64,000 bases of DNA from contig JBLRWU010000001.1 in assembly GCA_047921155.1 (NCBI GenBank), forward strand, positions 9,758 through 73,757, written 5' to 3'. Positions 8,634 to 17,103 of this stretch are shown here, one piece after another (the stretch's first letter is position 1; the number at the start of each line of letters is the position of its first letter). A program made the position numbers and the translations under genes. The notes under the pieces were generated by a model that had not been told where the DNA came from, did not search any database, and worked only from the letters and a program-made list of their open reading frames with translations. This DNA is from Desulfurivibrio sp047921155 (lineage in GTDB: Bacteria > Desulfobacterota > Desulfobulbia > Desulfobulbales > Desulfurivibrionaceae).

Positions 8634-8834
8634 ATGGCAGAAGGTACAGTGAAGTGGTTCAACGACGCAAAGGGTTATGGCTTCATCGCTCAGGATGGCG
8701 GCAGTGACGTATTCGTACATCATTCCGCGATTGAGGGCCAGGGCTTTAAGTCCCTGCAAGAGGGAGCACGGGTCGAGTTCGAGATCGTGGACGGTCCCAA
8801 GGGTCCGGCGGCCGGCAACGTTCGTCAGCTCTAA
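8634..8834 (+). CDS. cspA: Cold-shock domain protein
   Basis: A 66-residue single-domain CSD protein, the usual CspA length. It contains the RNA-binding motifs RNP1 (KGYGFIA) and RNP2 (VFVHHSAI), and the opening GTVKWFNDAKGYG is near-canonical. Such proteins bind single-stranded RNA or DNA and melt mRNA structure. AAGGAG lies at 8619-8624, and a clean terminator follows. The long structured leader suggests post-transcriptional control. Which csp paralogue this is cannot be told from sequence. Confidence 0.96.
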   Translation: MAEGTVKWFNDAKGYGFIAQDGGSDVFVHHSAIEGQGFKSLQEGARVEFEIVDGPKGPAAGNVRQL

Positions 8835-8854
8835 AAAACAGCTTTGAATCACCC

Positions 8855-8892
8855 AAAGCCCCGCGCCTTAATTGGCGCGGGGCTTTTTTTTT
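8855..8892 (+). terminator. Intrinsic terminator of the cold-shock gene
   Basis: AAAGCCCCGCGCC (8855-8867) pairs perfectly with 8874-8886 around a TTAATT loop and is followed by T residues to 8892. It makes the cold-shock gene monocistronic. Confidence 0.93.
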
Positions 8893-8974
8893 GCTTGTAT
8901 AATCCCCCGCCGTGTTCTAGTTTTCCCAATTCACCTGCCTCAAAATCCTCTTACCGCTCGGGAGGTTTCACGAG

Positions 8975-10258
8975 ATGAAAGTAAACAAGGCCGATTTCGC
9001 GCAAGCATTGGCGGTGGGTCGCCCCCCCAACATCAGCAAACTTTTCCCCAACTCCCGGGCCCTGATCGTCAGCGGCAAGGTGATCGACCGGGCGATGCTG
9101 CTCAAGGGCCGCTGCATGACCATCGCAGCCAACGCCCGCAACGGCTTCATCATTCGCGGAGCCCTTAAGGCCGCCCAACGGGCCGACGCAGCCCTGATCA
9201 TCGAAATCGCCCGTTCCGAGGGTGGGGCCAAGGCCTATTGTCCGATCAATTACTGGAACATGGCAACCATGGTGGATGCGGCCATGAACGAGCTGGGGAT
9301 CACCATCCCGGTGGCGATCCACGCCGACCACTACGGCATCAAGCAAGAGCGCGATCTTGATTTTGCCAAGGTGGAGATTCCGACCCTTTTCGAAGCCGGA
9401 ATAACCTCGATTGCCATCGACGCTTCCCACCTGCCCGACGAAAAAAACCTGCTGACCAACCTCTCCCTGAGCCAGTTGGTGCCGGCCTGGGCCGGATACG
9501 AGACCGAGGTCGGAGAGATCAAGGGCACCAGCGGGCTCTCCACCCCCGACGAGGCGCTGTTTCTGATCCAGGGCCTCAATGCCCATGGGATTTTCCCCGA
9601 CTGGATCGCCCTTAACAACGGCACCACCCACGGGATTGAGGCCAGCGACGCCGGGATCGATGTGGAGCTGACCCGCACGATCCATGATCAACTCTCTCCC
9701 TACCGGATCTCCGGAGCCCAGCACGGCACCTCGGGCAACAGTTCCGACCGGCTGCGGGCCATCGCCGAAACGACCCGAACCACCAAGGCCAACGTCGCCA
9801 CCGCTCTGCAGATGGTCTCCTGGGGGGTGGAGGTCAACGACTACGGTAACGCCCGGCTGGATGAACAGGGACGCTTTATCAAGCTGAAAAACGAAGGAGT
9901 CAGTGAAGCGCTGTGGGAGGAGATGGTGGCCTTCGCCACCGAAAAGGGTTGGAGTGCGGGTAACTACAAGAACCTCAATCTGCCCTTTGAGAACCGGCTG
10001 CTGGGCCAGCCCCGGGCGATACGGGACCGGATGGTCAAGCGGGTGGAGGATTTTGTTTACCGGCTGCTGACCGAGGTGTTCAATGCCGAAGGCACCGCCA
10101 CCCTGGCGGTGGAGGCGATCTTGAGTAAGGGGGGGTATAATCTTGGCCCCAAGGCCGAACGGTTGGAAGACCCGGCCCAATGGAGCGGGGAGAGGATCGC
10201 CGCCCGCGCCGCCACTCTTGATAGCGACAAGGGTCCGGCAGGCGACTTCGACGACTGA
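8975..10258 (+). CDS. fba: Class II fructose-bisphosphate aldolase family protein
   Basis: A 427-residue zinc-dependent class II aldolase-fold protein, expected to interconvert fructose 1,6-bisphosphate with dihydroxyacetone phosphate and glyceraldehyde 3-phosphate. Zinc-site motifs are HADHYG (HxDH), the GEIKG region, NNGTTHG and GAQHGTSG; the last two correspond to the family's GTxHG and HGGSG phosphate/metal loops. It is longer than typical 280-360-residue enzymes, with an extended C-terminus, so a related aldolase substrate cannot be excluded. GGGAGG lies about 10 bases before ATG 8975. It is convergent with tatA across a palindromic repeat. Confidence 0.85.
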   Translation: MKVNKADFAQALAVGRPPNISKLFPNSRALIVSGKVIDRAMLLKGRCMTIAANARNGFIIRGALKAAQRADAALIIEIARSEGGAKAYCPINYWNMATMVDAAMNELGITIPVAIHADHYGIKQERDLDFAKVEIPTLFEAGITSIAIDASHLPDEKNLLTNLSLSQLVPAWAGYETEVGEIKGTSGLSTPDEALFLIQGLNAHGIFPDWIALNNGTTHGIEASDAGIDVELTRTIHDQLSPYRISGAQHGTSGNSSDRLRAIAETTRTTKANVATALQMVSWGVEVNDYGNARLDEQGRFIKLKNEGVSEALWEEMVAFATEKGWSAGNYKNLNLPFENRLLGQPRAIRDRMVKRVEDFVYRLLTEVFNAEGTATLAVEAILSKGGYNLGPKAERLEDPAQWSGERIAARAATLDSDKGPAGDFDD

Positions 10259-10264
10259 TCAGCC

Positions 10265-10350
10265 TTCAGCAGCACCGCATCATGGGGTGATCCACCTGCA
10301 TGGCGTTGCTTCACGCCGTCCTGCTTGCCCAGCCGTACGGCGCTGCTGAA
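10265..10350. repeat. Palindromic intergenic repeat, copy A
   Basis: TTCAGCAG at the left and CTGCTGAA at the right enclose an imperfect palindrome between the convergent fba and tatA genes. The left half contains GCACCGCATC...GATC (10272-10292) and the right half CTGCTTGCCC, both shared with copies B and C. Outer arms match copy B (ACCATTCAGCAG versus ACCGTTCAGCAG). No flanking direct repeat is visible. It may also terminate transcription as a hairpin. Confidence 0.7.
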
Positions 10351-10372
10351 TGGTTTCCCTCTTGCCTGCGGT

Positions 10373-10615
10373 TTACTTGCTTTCGGTTTTGCTGCCGCCC
10401 AAGTCCTTGACCTTGTCGACCTCTTCCTTGATGTCGTCCTTGAGCGACTTAATGTCACTGACTCCGCTCTCCTGCTCCACCTCGCGGACGCCCTTTTTAA
10501 AGGAGCTGATGGCTTTACCCAGACCCGAGCCGATCTCCGGCAACTTTTTGCCGCCGAAAACCAGGAAGGCGATAACAAGGATTACGATCAATTCCGGCAT
10601 TCCCAAACCAAACAT
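10373..10615 (-). CDS. tatA: Sec-independent translocase subunit TatA/TatE
   Basis: An 80-residue Tat pore-forming subunit. It shows the classic pattern: a short N-terminus FGLGMPELIVILVIAFLVFG (one membrane helix), the hinge FGGKKLPEIGSGLGKAISSFKKG, then a charged amphipathic and acidic tail (KSLKDDIKEEVDKVKDLG). Start 10615 is preferred over an upstream in-frame ATG because AAGGAG precedes it and it gives the family N-terminus. The gene stands alone; tatC is 13 kb away in another operon. A Tat-type substrate (the M48 protease) is also encoded in the window. Confidence 0.93.
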   Translation of the reverse strand: MFGLGMPELIVILVIAFLVFGGKKLPEIGSGLGKAISSFKKGVREVEQESGVSDIKSLKDDIKEEVDKVKDLGGSKTESK

Positions 10616-10813
10616 GGCATCTCTCCTTAGCTTGTAGCTCAATGGACCGGTACGGAAGGTGGTTGCCATCCGCAATCGGGAACCGTACCACTCTTTTTAC
10701 CTTATATCGAAATGAAATCAAACCTTCTTTCTCGTCTCCCGCTAAAAGCGTCGTCACCCCGCCCTTACCTGCTTTTCCCTTGCCCGGTTGGGCCGGCAAG
10801 ATTAGAATCTCCG

Positions 10814-10920
10814 TAACCGTTCAGCAGCACCCCATCTTCGGGCGATCAGCCAAGCTTACGTACACGGGGTACGCGACACTTGGCTGCTTACCCGAACCTG
10901 GGGCACTGCTGAACGGTTAC
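10814..10920. mobile_element. 107-bp palindromic element (copy B) with 9-bp flanking direct repeat
   Basis: The ends TAACCGTTCAGCAG and CTGCTGAACGGTTAC are inverted repeats. The interior continues the palindrome imperfectly (CAGCCAAG/CTTGGCTG, then ACGTAC...GTACGC). GAATCTCCG occurs immediately outside both ends (10805-10813 and 10921-10929), as expected of a target-site duplication. There is no coding capacity. It fills about a third of the tatA-znuA gap (10616-10969). The rest of that gap is AT-richer and shows no clear operator. A MITE-like insertion is the best reading. Confidence 0.7.
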
Positions 10921-10969
10921 GAATCTCCGGACTAACCCTGAAACAGGAAAAATCGCCAAGGAACCAGCC

Positions 10970-11932
10970 ATGACTCAGCGACTCCATTATACCAGGCTCT
11001 TTTTGCTGCTGCTGTTCACCGTCGGGTTCTGGCTCGGACCGGTCGATCGAACCGAGGCCGCCGCCGATGATCATTTGCCTGCCAAGGAAGTGACGGTGGG
11101 GATCGCTCCCCTGGCCTATCTGGTCAAACGGATCGGCGGGGAGCGGGTCAACGTCGCCACCCTGATCCCGCCGGGCCAGGATCCCCACAGCTTTGAACCC
11201 CGCCCCGGCCAGATCTCAGGCCTGAGCCGATCCGATCTCTACTTCTCGCTGGATATGCCGTTTGAACGGACTTTGCTGACCAGGATCCCCGCCGACACCG
11301 GCCCGCGGTTAATCGCGGTCGACCGCGGCATCGCCAAACTGGCCATGGCCGAACATCACCATGGTCATGCAGCCGGGGACAGCGAGGCCGCTTCCCATGC
11401 CCACGGTGAGCCTGACCCTCATATCTGGCTGGGCCCCCGGCAACTGCTGATCATCTCCGCCCATATCGTGACCGGGCTGGCCGAGCTGGATCCGCCCCAT
11501 GCCGCCACCTACCTCGAAAACTACGAACAACTGAAGAGCGAGATCGAAGAGCTCCACGATCGGCTCAGCCAACTGCTGGCTCCCCTGGCCGGGCGAACCT
11601 TTTACGTCTATCACCCCGCCTTCGGTTATTTCGCCGACAGCTATGGTCTCCGCCAGCATGCGGTGGAGACCGGCGGCAAAACCCCGACTCCGCGCCAGTT
11701 GATCAACCTGATCCAACAAGCCAACCATGACGGGGTGCGGGTAATCTTCGTACAGCCTCAGTTCGATCGCAAGAGCGCCGCCGCCGTGGCCCGCGCCATC
11801 AATGGCGTGGTGGTTCCCCTCGATCCCCTGGCCGCAGATATTCTCGCCAACCTGGCCGGGATGGCCGCCCGCATCCATGAAGCACTGGGCGACGAAAAGG
11901 GGCCGCAGAGCGGCGGCAACCGGCAACCATGA
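10970..11932 (+). CDS. znuA: Zinc ABC transporter substrate-binding protein
   Basis: A 320-residue cluster-9 (A-1 type) metal-binding protein. It has an N-terminal signal peptide (hydrophobic LFLLLLFTVGFWLG, cleavage near residue 30) and would be periplasmic. Metal-ligand regions include QDPHSFEPRP, PDPHIWLGP and YHPAFGYFADSYGL. The histidine-rich loop EHHHGHAAGDSEAASHAHG (about 125-145) favours zinc over manganese. The stop overlaps the znuC ATG by 4 bases (ATGA). No recognisable Zur box was found upstream, where palindrome copy B sits about 50 bases from the start. Confidence 0.93.
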   Translation: MTQRLHYTRLFLLLLFTVGFWLGPVDRTEAAADDHLPAKEVTVGIAPLAYLVKRIGGERVNVATLIPPGQDPHSFEPRPGQISGLSRSDLYFSLDMPFERTLLTRIPADTGPRLIAVDRGIAKLAMAEHHHGHAAGDSEAASHAHGEPDPHIWLGPRQLLIISAHIVTGLAELDPPHAATYLENYEQLKSEIEELHDRLSQLLAPLAGRTFYVYHPAFGYFADSYGLRQHAVETGGKTPTPRQLINLIQQANHDGVRVIFVQPQFDRKSAAAVARAINGVVVPLDPLAADILANLAGMAARIHEALGDEKGPQSGGNRQP

Positions 11933-12696
11933 TCACCACCGATGAACCCGCCGTCCTGATTCGCGACCTCTCCTTTGCCTATGATCGTACGCCGATTCTG
12001 GAGGAGGTGAATCTTCGCATCGAGGCGTTGGATTCACTCTGCATCGTGGGCCCCAACGGGGGCGGCAAGACCACCCTGCTGAAACTGATCCTCGGCCTGC
12101 TGGAGCCGGACCGGGGCCAGGTTCTGGTGCGGGGACGCCAACCGGAGGAGATGCGCCTGCATCTGGGTTACGTTCCCCAGTACTCCCACTACGACCCCCT
12201 CTTTCCGGTGACGGTGCTGGACGTGGTCCTGATGGGCCGCCTGGGCCGCTCTTTTTGCAGTTTTTACCGGGCCGACGCCCGGCGGGCCGCCCGAGACTCC
12301 CTGGCCCTGGTGGGGCTGGGGCATCTGGAAAACCGGCTTTTTTCCGCGATCTCCGGCGGCCAGCGCCAACGGGTGCTGATCGCCCGGGCCCTGGCCTGCG
12401 AGGCTGAGATCCTGCTGCTGGACGAGCCCACCGCCAATATCGACATGGAGACGGAAAACCAGCTCTTCAACCTGCTGCGGGAGTTGAACCGGACCCGGAC
12501 CATCGTGGTGGTCACCCATGACGTGGGTTTTGCCTCCAGTTTTTTCAAGCGGATCGCCTGTGTCAACCGCCGGGTGGCCACCCACCCGGTGGCCGAACTG
12601 GATGGCCGAATGATCCAGGAACTGTACGGCGGCGACGTGGCCCTGATCCGCCACGATCACCATTGCGCCACCAGCGGGGAGGGTTGTGGTGTTTGA
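11929..12696 (+). CDS. znuC: Zinc ABC transporter ATP-binding protein
   Basis: A 255-residue ABC ATPase. It has Walker A GPNGGGKTT near residue 38, a Q-loop in GYVPQYS, the signature ISGGQRQR, Walker B ILLLDEPTAN and the switch histidine in VVVTHDVG. It has the length and the FPVTVLDVVLMGRLG stretch of ZnuC/MntB-type ATPases. It sits between znuA (4-base overlap) and znuB (11-base overlap), so the three subunits are made together. The C-terminal tail HDHHCATSGEGCGV carries extra possible metal ligands. Confidence 0.94.
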   Translation: MITTDEPAVLIRDLSFAYDRTPILEEVNLRIEALDSLCIVGPNGGGKTTLLKLILGLLEPDRGQVLVRGRQPEEMRLHLGYVPQYSHYDPLFPVTVLDVVLMGRLGRSFCSFYRADARRAARDSLALVGLGHLENRLFSAISGGQRQRVLIARALACEAEILLLDEPTANIDMETENQLFNLLRELNRTRTIVVVTHDVGFASSFFKRIACVNRRVATHPVAELDGRMIQELYGGDVALIRHDHHCATSGEGCGV

Positions 12697-13534
12697 GTTT
12701 ATCGAGGCCCTGCGCCATCCCGACATTCCCTTCTTCCGTTACGCCTTCCTGGTCGGGGCCCTGGCCTCCATCTCCTTCGGGGTGGTGGGGACCTATGTGG
12801 TGGCCCGGCGGATCAGCTACCTGGCCGGGGCCATTGCCCACTGCGTGCTGGGGGGGATCGGGGCCGGGCTCTACCTGCGGCATAAGGTGGGGATTGCCTG
12901 GTTCGACCCGATCTACGGGGCGATCATCGCCGCCCTGCTGGCCGCCCTGATCATCGGCCTGGTCAGTATCCACGCCAAACAGCGGGAGGACACGGTGATC
13001 GGAGCGCTCTGGGCCACCGGCATGGCCATCGGCCTGCTCTTCATCGCCAAAACCCCGGGCTACGTCGAACCGATGAGCTATCTCTTCGGTAATATCCTGC
13101 TGATCTCGCAAACCGATCTCTGGCTGGTGATCGGCCTGGATCTGCTGGTGGTGGGAATTGTAATGCTCTGCTACAACCAGTTGCTGGCGGTGAGTTTCGA
13201 CGAGGAGTTCGCCCGACTGCGGGGCCTGAATACCGAACTCTATACCCTGCTGCTGCTGCTGCTGACCGCTCTGACCGTGGTGCTGCTGGTGCGGGTGGTG
13301 GGAATCGTGATGGTGATCGCGCTGTTAACCCTGCCCGCCGCGGTGGCCGGCACCTTCGCCCGCACCCTCTGGCAGATGATGCTGGGAGCAACCCTCTGCT
13401 GCCTGCTCTTTGTCACCTTCGGCCTGGCCCTGAGCTTCAACCACGATCTGCCCAGCGGCCCGGTCATTATCCTGGTGGCGGCCCTGGCCTATCTTGCGGC
13501 CCTGACCGGCAAAAAGATCAGCCGAATGGGCTGA
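12686..13534 (+). CDS. znuB: Zinc ABC transporter permease
   Basis: A 282-residue integral membrane protein of the ABC-3 family with about eight hydrophobic segments. The EFxxHPFLRYAxLxG-like opening of the family is seen as EFIEALRHPDIPFFRYAFLVGAL. It starts at GTG 12686 inside the end of znuC, with GGGGAGGG about 5 bases ahead. It completes the znuABC importer. The gene end overlaps the convergent mtaD end by 17 bases. Confidence 0.93.
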   Translation: MVFEFIEALRHPDIPFFRYAFLVGALASISFGVVGTYVVARRISYLAGAIAHCVLGGIGAGLYLRHKVGIAWFDPIYGAIIAALLAALIIGLVSIHAKQREDTVIGALWATGMAIGLLFIAKTPGYVEPMSYLFGNILLISQTDLWLVIGLDLLVVGIVMLCYNQLLAVSFDEEFARLRGLNTELYTLLLLLLTALTVVLLVRVVGIVMVIALLTLPAAVAGTFARTLWQMMLGATLCCLLFVTFGLALSFNHDLPSGPVIILVAALAYLAALTGKKISRMG

Positions 13535-14840
13535 TTTCAGCGGCAAAAGCGGCGACCTCGGCCAGAAGTTTCTCCTCGTCGATGGTGAGCAGGCGGCGAT
13601 CCCGCATCACCAGGCGGCCGTCGATCAGGGAGTGGACCACGTCCGCCCCCCGGGCCGCGTAAACCAGTTGGGAAGGAAGATGATAGAGCGGGGTCAGGTG
13701 GGGCTGATGGAGATCGAGCACGATACAGTCGGCCTTTTTTCCCGGCTCCAGGCTGCCGATCCCGTCGCCCATGGCCAGCAGTTCCGCCCCGCCCCGGGTG
13801 GCCAGGTTAAGCACCGTGGCCGCGTCCATCACCGTGGGGTCCAGGTTGTGGACCTTGTGCAGTTTGGCGGCCATATCCATCTCGCCGAAGAGATCTACAT
13901 CGTTGTTGCTGGCCGAGCCGTCGCTGCCCAGGCCCACGGTGACCCCGGCGGCCAGCAGCTCCGGCAAGGGCGCCACCCCTGAGGCCAGCTTCATGTTGCT
14001 TTCCGGGCAGTGGGCAACCTTAACCCCCCGCCGGGCCAAAAGCTCGATCTCCGCCGGCCCGAGCCAGACCCCGTGGGCCGCCACCGTCCGTTGATCCAGC
14101 ACCCCCAGGGCTTCCAGGTGGGCCACCGGGTGTTTGCCGAACTGCTTGCGGCACCCCTGGACCTCGTCACGGGTTTCGGCCAAATGGATATGGTAGAGGG
14201 TATCGTGACGGCGGGCAAAGGTGTGGAGCCGCTGCAGCAGCTCCGGCGAACAGGTGTAAACCGCGTGGGGATCGACGGTGATCCTGACCCGCGGGTGATT
14301 CCTGTAGGTGGCCAACAGCTTCTCCAGATAAGCGAAACCGGCCTCCAGCTCCCCGTAACAGGGGGAGGGGAAGTCGTAGAGTACCTCGCCGATCCAGGCC
14401 CGCATTCCGCTCTCCTCGGCCGCCCGGGCCACCTCGGCGGAAAAGAGATACATGTCGCAGAAGCTGGTGGTGCCGGAGCGGATCATCTCGGCCATGGAGA
14501 GCAGGGCCGAGCGGTAAACGATCTCGCCGGTCAGCTTGCCCTCGGCGGGGAAGATATGTTCGGTCAGCCAGGTCATCAGGGGCAGGTCGTCGGCCAGACC
14601 CCGAAAACAGCTCATCGCCGCATGGGTATGGGTATTGATCAGGCCGGGCATGATCAGGCCGTGGGGGGTATCCAGACGAGGGGCGGCGGGAAAGCGGCGC
14701 TCCAGTTCAGCCGTCGGACCCACCGCCACAATCCGGTCGCCCCGGATGGCCACCGCCCCCTCGGGCCACTGGCGACCCTCATCGTCCATGGTCAGCACCA
14801 TGGCCCCGGTCAGCAAGAGATCAAGATCAGCTTCGCCCAT
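13518..14840 (-). CDS. mtaD: 5-methylthioadenosine/S-adenosylhomocysteine deaminase
   Basis: A 440-residue amidohydrolase-superfamily enzyme that deaminates methylthioadenosine or S-adenosylhomocysteine to the inosyl forms. Metal and active-site motifs are LINTHTHAAM, YHIHLAETRDE, VAAHGVWL and GLGSDGSASNN. The MSCFRGLADDLPLMTWL segment is diagnostic of the MtaD/TrzN branch. Start 14840 (MGEADLDLLLTG) fits the family N-terminus. It overlaps the purine nucleoside phosphorylase gene by 14 bases. The product (methylthioinosine or inosine) is a plausible substrate for that neighbour. Confidence 0.9.
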   Translation of the reverse strand: MGEADLDLLLTGAMVLTMDDEGRQWPEGAVAIRGDRIVAVGPTAELERRFPAAPRLDTPHGLIMPGLINTHTHAAMSCFRGLADDLPLMTWLTEHIFPAEGKLTGEIVYRSALLSMAEMIRSGTTSFCDMYLFSAEVARAAEESGMRAWIGEVLYDFPSPCYGELEAGFAYLEKLLATYRNHPRVRITVDPHAVYTCSPELLQRLHTFARRHDTLYHIHLAETRDEVQGCRKQFGKHPVAHLEALGVLDQRTVAAHGVWLGPAEIELLARRGVKVAHCPESNMKLASGVAPLPELLAAGVTVGLGSDGSASNNDVDLFGEMDMAAKLHKVHNLDPTVMDAATVLNLATRGGAELLAMGDGIGSLEPGKKADCIVLDLHQPHLTPLYHLPSQLVYAARGADVVHSLIDGRLVMRDRRLLTIDEEKLLAEVAAFAAEISPFG

Positions 14841-15666
14841 TGTGTAGAAACTCCAGCAACAGTTGTTCCAGCCGGGCGGCACAGGCCTCGCTTTCCCGAA
14901 TGATGTCGTCAATCAGGATGGGCTGAAAATTATCGGGGTCGTTGACATTGGAAACCACCGCCACCCCCAGCACCCGCATCCCGGCATGGCGGGCGACGAC
15001 CACCTCCGGCACCGTGGACATCCCCACCGCGTCGGCCCCGCAGTGGCGGAGATAGCGGGTCTCCGCCGGGGTTTCCAGGCTGGGTCCGGGGATGGCTACA
15101 TATACCCCCTCGGCCACCCGCTCCAGATCAAGCCGCCGGGCGCACGCCCGAGCCCGGGCCAGCATCTCCCGGTCGTAGGCGGTGGAGAGATCGGGGAAAC
15201 GCGGCCCCCAGGCGTCGATGTTGGGCCCGCGCAGGGGGTTGTCGGGAATAAAATTGAGATGATCGCTGATCAGCATCAGGGTGCCGGGGGCAAACTCGGG
15301 GTTGAGCCCCCCGGCGGCATTGGAGACCACCAGTTCTTGCGCCCCCAGCAGGGAGAGGACCCGAATCGGCAGGGTCAGGGTCCGGGCCGAGTAACCCTCA
15401 TAGTAATGAAAACGCCCCTGCATAATCGCCACCCGTCGCCCCCGCAAGTTGCCGAAAAGCAGGTTGCCGTGATGGCCGGTCACCGTGGTCCGGGGAAAGT
15501 GGGGAATGGCATCGTAGGGCACCAGGAGCGGATCCTCGATCATCCCGGCCAGATGGCCCAAGCCGGTGCCCAGGACCAGGACCACCTCCGGTTCGGCGTG
15601 CAGCCGCTCGAGCAGGTACAGCCTGGCCTCCTCCACCTGCTCCTGAAAGCTCAATTCAGATGGCAT
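14827..15666 (-). CDS. punA: Purine nucleoside phosphorylase (6-oxopurine type)
   Basis: A 279-residue trimeric-type PNP that cleaves purine nucleosides with phosphate. Visible motifs are VLGTGLG (phosphate loop), MQGRFHYYEGY, SNAAGGLNPEF, GPSLETPAE and GADAVGMSTVPEVVVARH. The conserved Glu in GPSLETPAE and Asn in VVSN favour 6-oxopurines (inosine, guanosine) over methylthioadenosine. Start 15666 (MPSELSFQEQ) is chosen over an upstream extension inside thrC. It overlaps both thrC and mtaD, which suggests joint salvage of methylthioinosine or inosine (inference). Confidence 0.9.
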   Translation of the reverse strand: MPSELSFQEQVEEARLYLLERLHAEPEVVLVLGTGLGHLAGMIEDPLLVPYDAIPHFPRTTVTGHHGNLLFGNLRGRRVAIMQGRFHYYEGYSARTLTLPIRVLSLLGAQELVVSNAAGGLNPEFAPGTLMLISDHLNFIPDNPLRGPNIDAWGPRFPDLSTAYDREMLARARACARRLDLERVAEGVYVAIPGPSLETPAETRYLRHCGADAVGMSTVPEVVVARHAGMRVLGVAVVSNVNDPDNFQPILIDDIIRESEACAARLEQLLLEFLHNGRS

Positions 15667-17044
15667 GGCGCTCGATAAAATCCCTGATAACCTTGGAATC
15701 GGCGGCCAGCACCTCACAGCGGCTCTCCATGCCGGCCAGTTGGGCCAGGGCCGGCGGCAACTCCGGCGGCCGGCCGGTCGCCGCCTCCACCGCCGCCCCG
15801 AACTTGGCGGGATGGGCGGTGGCCAGACAGACTAGGGGAATCCCCTCCCGCCGGCAGGCCAGCCCGGCGTAAACCCCCACGGCGGTGTGGGGATCAAGAA
15901 GATAGCCGTGCCGGTCCTGAAAATCACGGATGGTGGCCAGGGTGGCGGCCTCGTCGGCGCTGCGCGAGGCGAAATCGGCCTGGATCCGGGCCAGGCGCGG
16001 TCCGGTGAAGGAGAGTTTGCCGCCGGCGGCAAACTCCTCCATCTCCCGGCGGGTCGTGACCGGGTCTTCACCATTGAGGTAGTAGAGGTAACGCTCAAAG
16101 TTGCTGGCCAGCTGAATATCCATGCTGGGGCTGCTGGTGGGACGCACCCCGCTCACCGAGTAATCACCCGCCAGCACGAAACGGGTGAGCAAGTTATTCT
16201 CGTTGGTGGCTAAAATCAGTTGCCCGATCCGGGCTCCCAGCAGGCGACGGGCCACAAAGCCGGCGAAGATATCGCCGAAGTTCCCGGTGGGTACCGCGAA
16301 ATCCACCGGGGTCTCTTGGTCGTCCCCCAACTGCAGGGCCGCGTAAACGTAGTAAACCACCTGGGCCACGATCCGGGCCCAGTTGATGGAGTTGATCGCC
16401 CCCAGTTGATGCTTCTCCTTGAAGGGGATATCGTTGAAAAGTTTCTTGACGATGGCCTGGCCGTCGTCAAAGGTTCCCTTGACCGCGATATTGAAGACAT
16501 TGGCATCCAGCACCGTGGTCATCTGCCGTTCCTGGATCGGACTGACCCGCTGGTGGGGGTGGAGGATAAAGATATTGATCCGCTCCTTGCCCCGAACCCC
16601 GTAAATGGCGGCACTGCCGGTATCCCCCGAGGTAGCCCCCACGATATTCATCCGCCCGCCGGAGGCGGTAAGCAGGTATTCAAAAATATTACCCAGCAAC
16701 TGCAGGGCCACATCCTTGAAGGCCAGGGTCGGACCGTGGAACAGCTCGAGAATATGGCACCGGCCATGGTGGACCAGGGGGGTGATCGCAGGATCGGCGA
16801 AGCTGGCGTAGGAACGTTTGACCAGCCGTTCAAGGTCACCGGGGGGGATATCATCGATAAAGAGGCCCAGGACCGCACAGGCCAGCTCGGGATAGCTCAG
16901 GCCGCGCCAGCGTTGGATGGTGTCGGCATCGACGGTGGGCAGCCGCTCCGGCAGCAACAGGCCGCCATCGGTGGCCAGGCCCATCATCACCGCCTCGGTG
17001 AAGGGAATGGGGGCGATCCCGCCCCGGGTGGAGATATAGCGCAT
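15656..17044 (-). CDS. thrC: Threonine synthase
   Basis: A 462-residue PLP enzyme converting O-phosphohomoserine to threonine. The N-terminus MRYISTRGGIAPIPFTEAVMMGLATDGGL is textbook. The PLP lysine lies in GPTLAFKDVALQLLG, and the phosphate-binding region reads GATSGDTGSAA. Length and TVFDDGQAIVKKLF-like segments match the fold-type II ThrC of proteobacteria. Start 17044 is preceded by AAGGA at suitable spacing. It lies 59 bases after gpmI in the minus-strand operon; no threonine leader peptide is apparent. Confidence 0.96.
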   Translation of the reverse strand: MRYISTRGGIAPIPFTEAVMMGLATDGGLLLPERLPTVDADTIQRWRGLSYPELACAVLGLFIDDIPPGDLERLVKRSYASFADPAITPLVHHGRCHILELFHGPTLAFKDVALQLLGNIFEYLLTASGGRMNIVGATSGDTGSAAIYGVRGKERINIFILHPHQRVSPIQERQMTTVLDANVFNIAVKGTFDDGQAIVKKLFNDIPFKEKHQLGAINSINWARIVAQVVYYVYAALQLGDDQETPVDFAVPTGNFGDIFAGFVARRLLGARIGQLILATNENNLLTRFVLAGDYSVSGVRPTSSPSMDIQLASNFERYLYYLNGEDPVTTRREMEEFAAGGKLSFTGPRLARIQADFASRSADEAATLATIRDFQDRHGYLLDPHTAVGVYAGLACRREGIPLVCLATAHPAKFGAAVEAATGRPPELPPALAQLAGMESRCEVLAADSKVIRDFIERHAI

Positions 17045-17103
17045 AATCGGATTCCTTGGCTTTTTTAATGGTAGCTGTCCTACTGGTAGCAACCAATAAC
17101 TGT

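Noticed and set aside
8466..8852. 128-codon minus-strand frame covering the cold-shock gene
   Set aside because: It is antisense to a canonical CSD protein and its leader and terminator hairpins.
10676..10969. Zur box upstream of znuA
   Set aside because: No GTTATA-type dyad was found; the only strong inverted repeat is the 107-bp element, which is a dispersed repeat rather than a regulator site.
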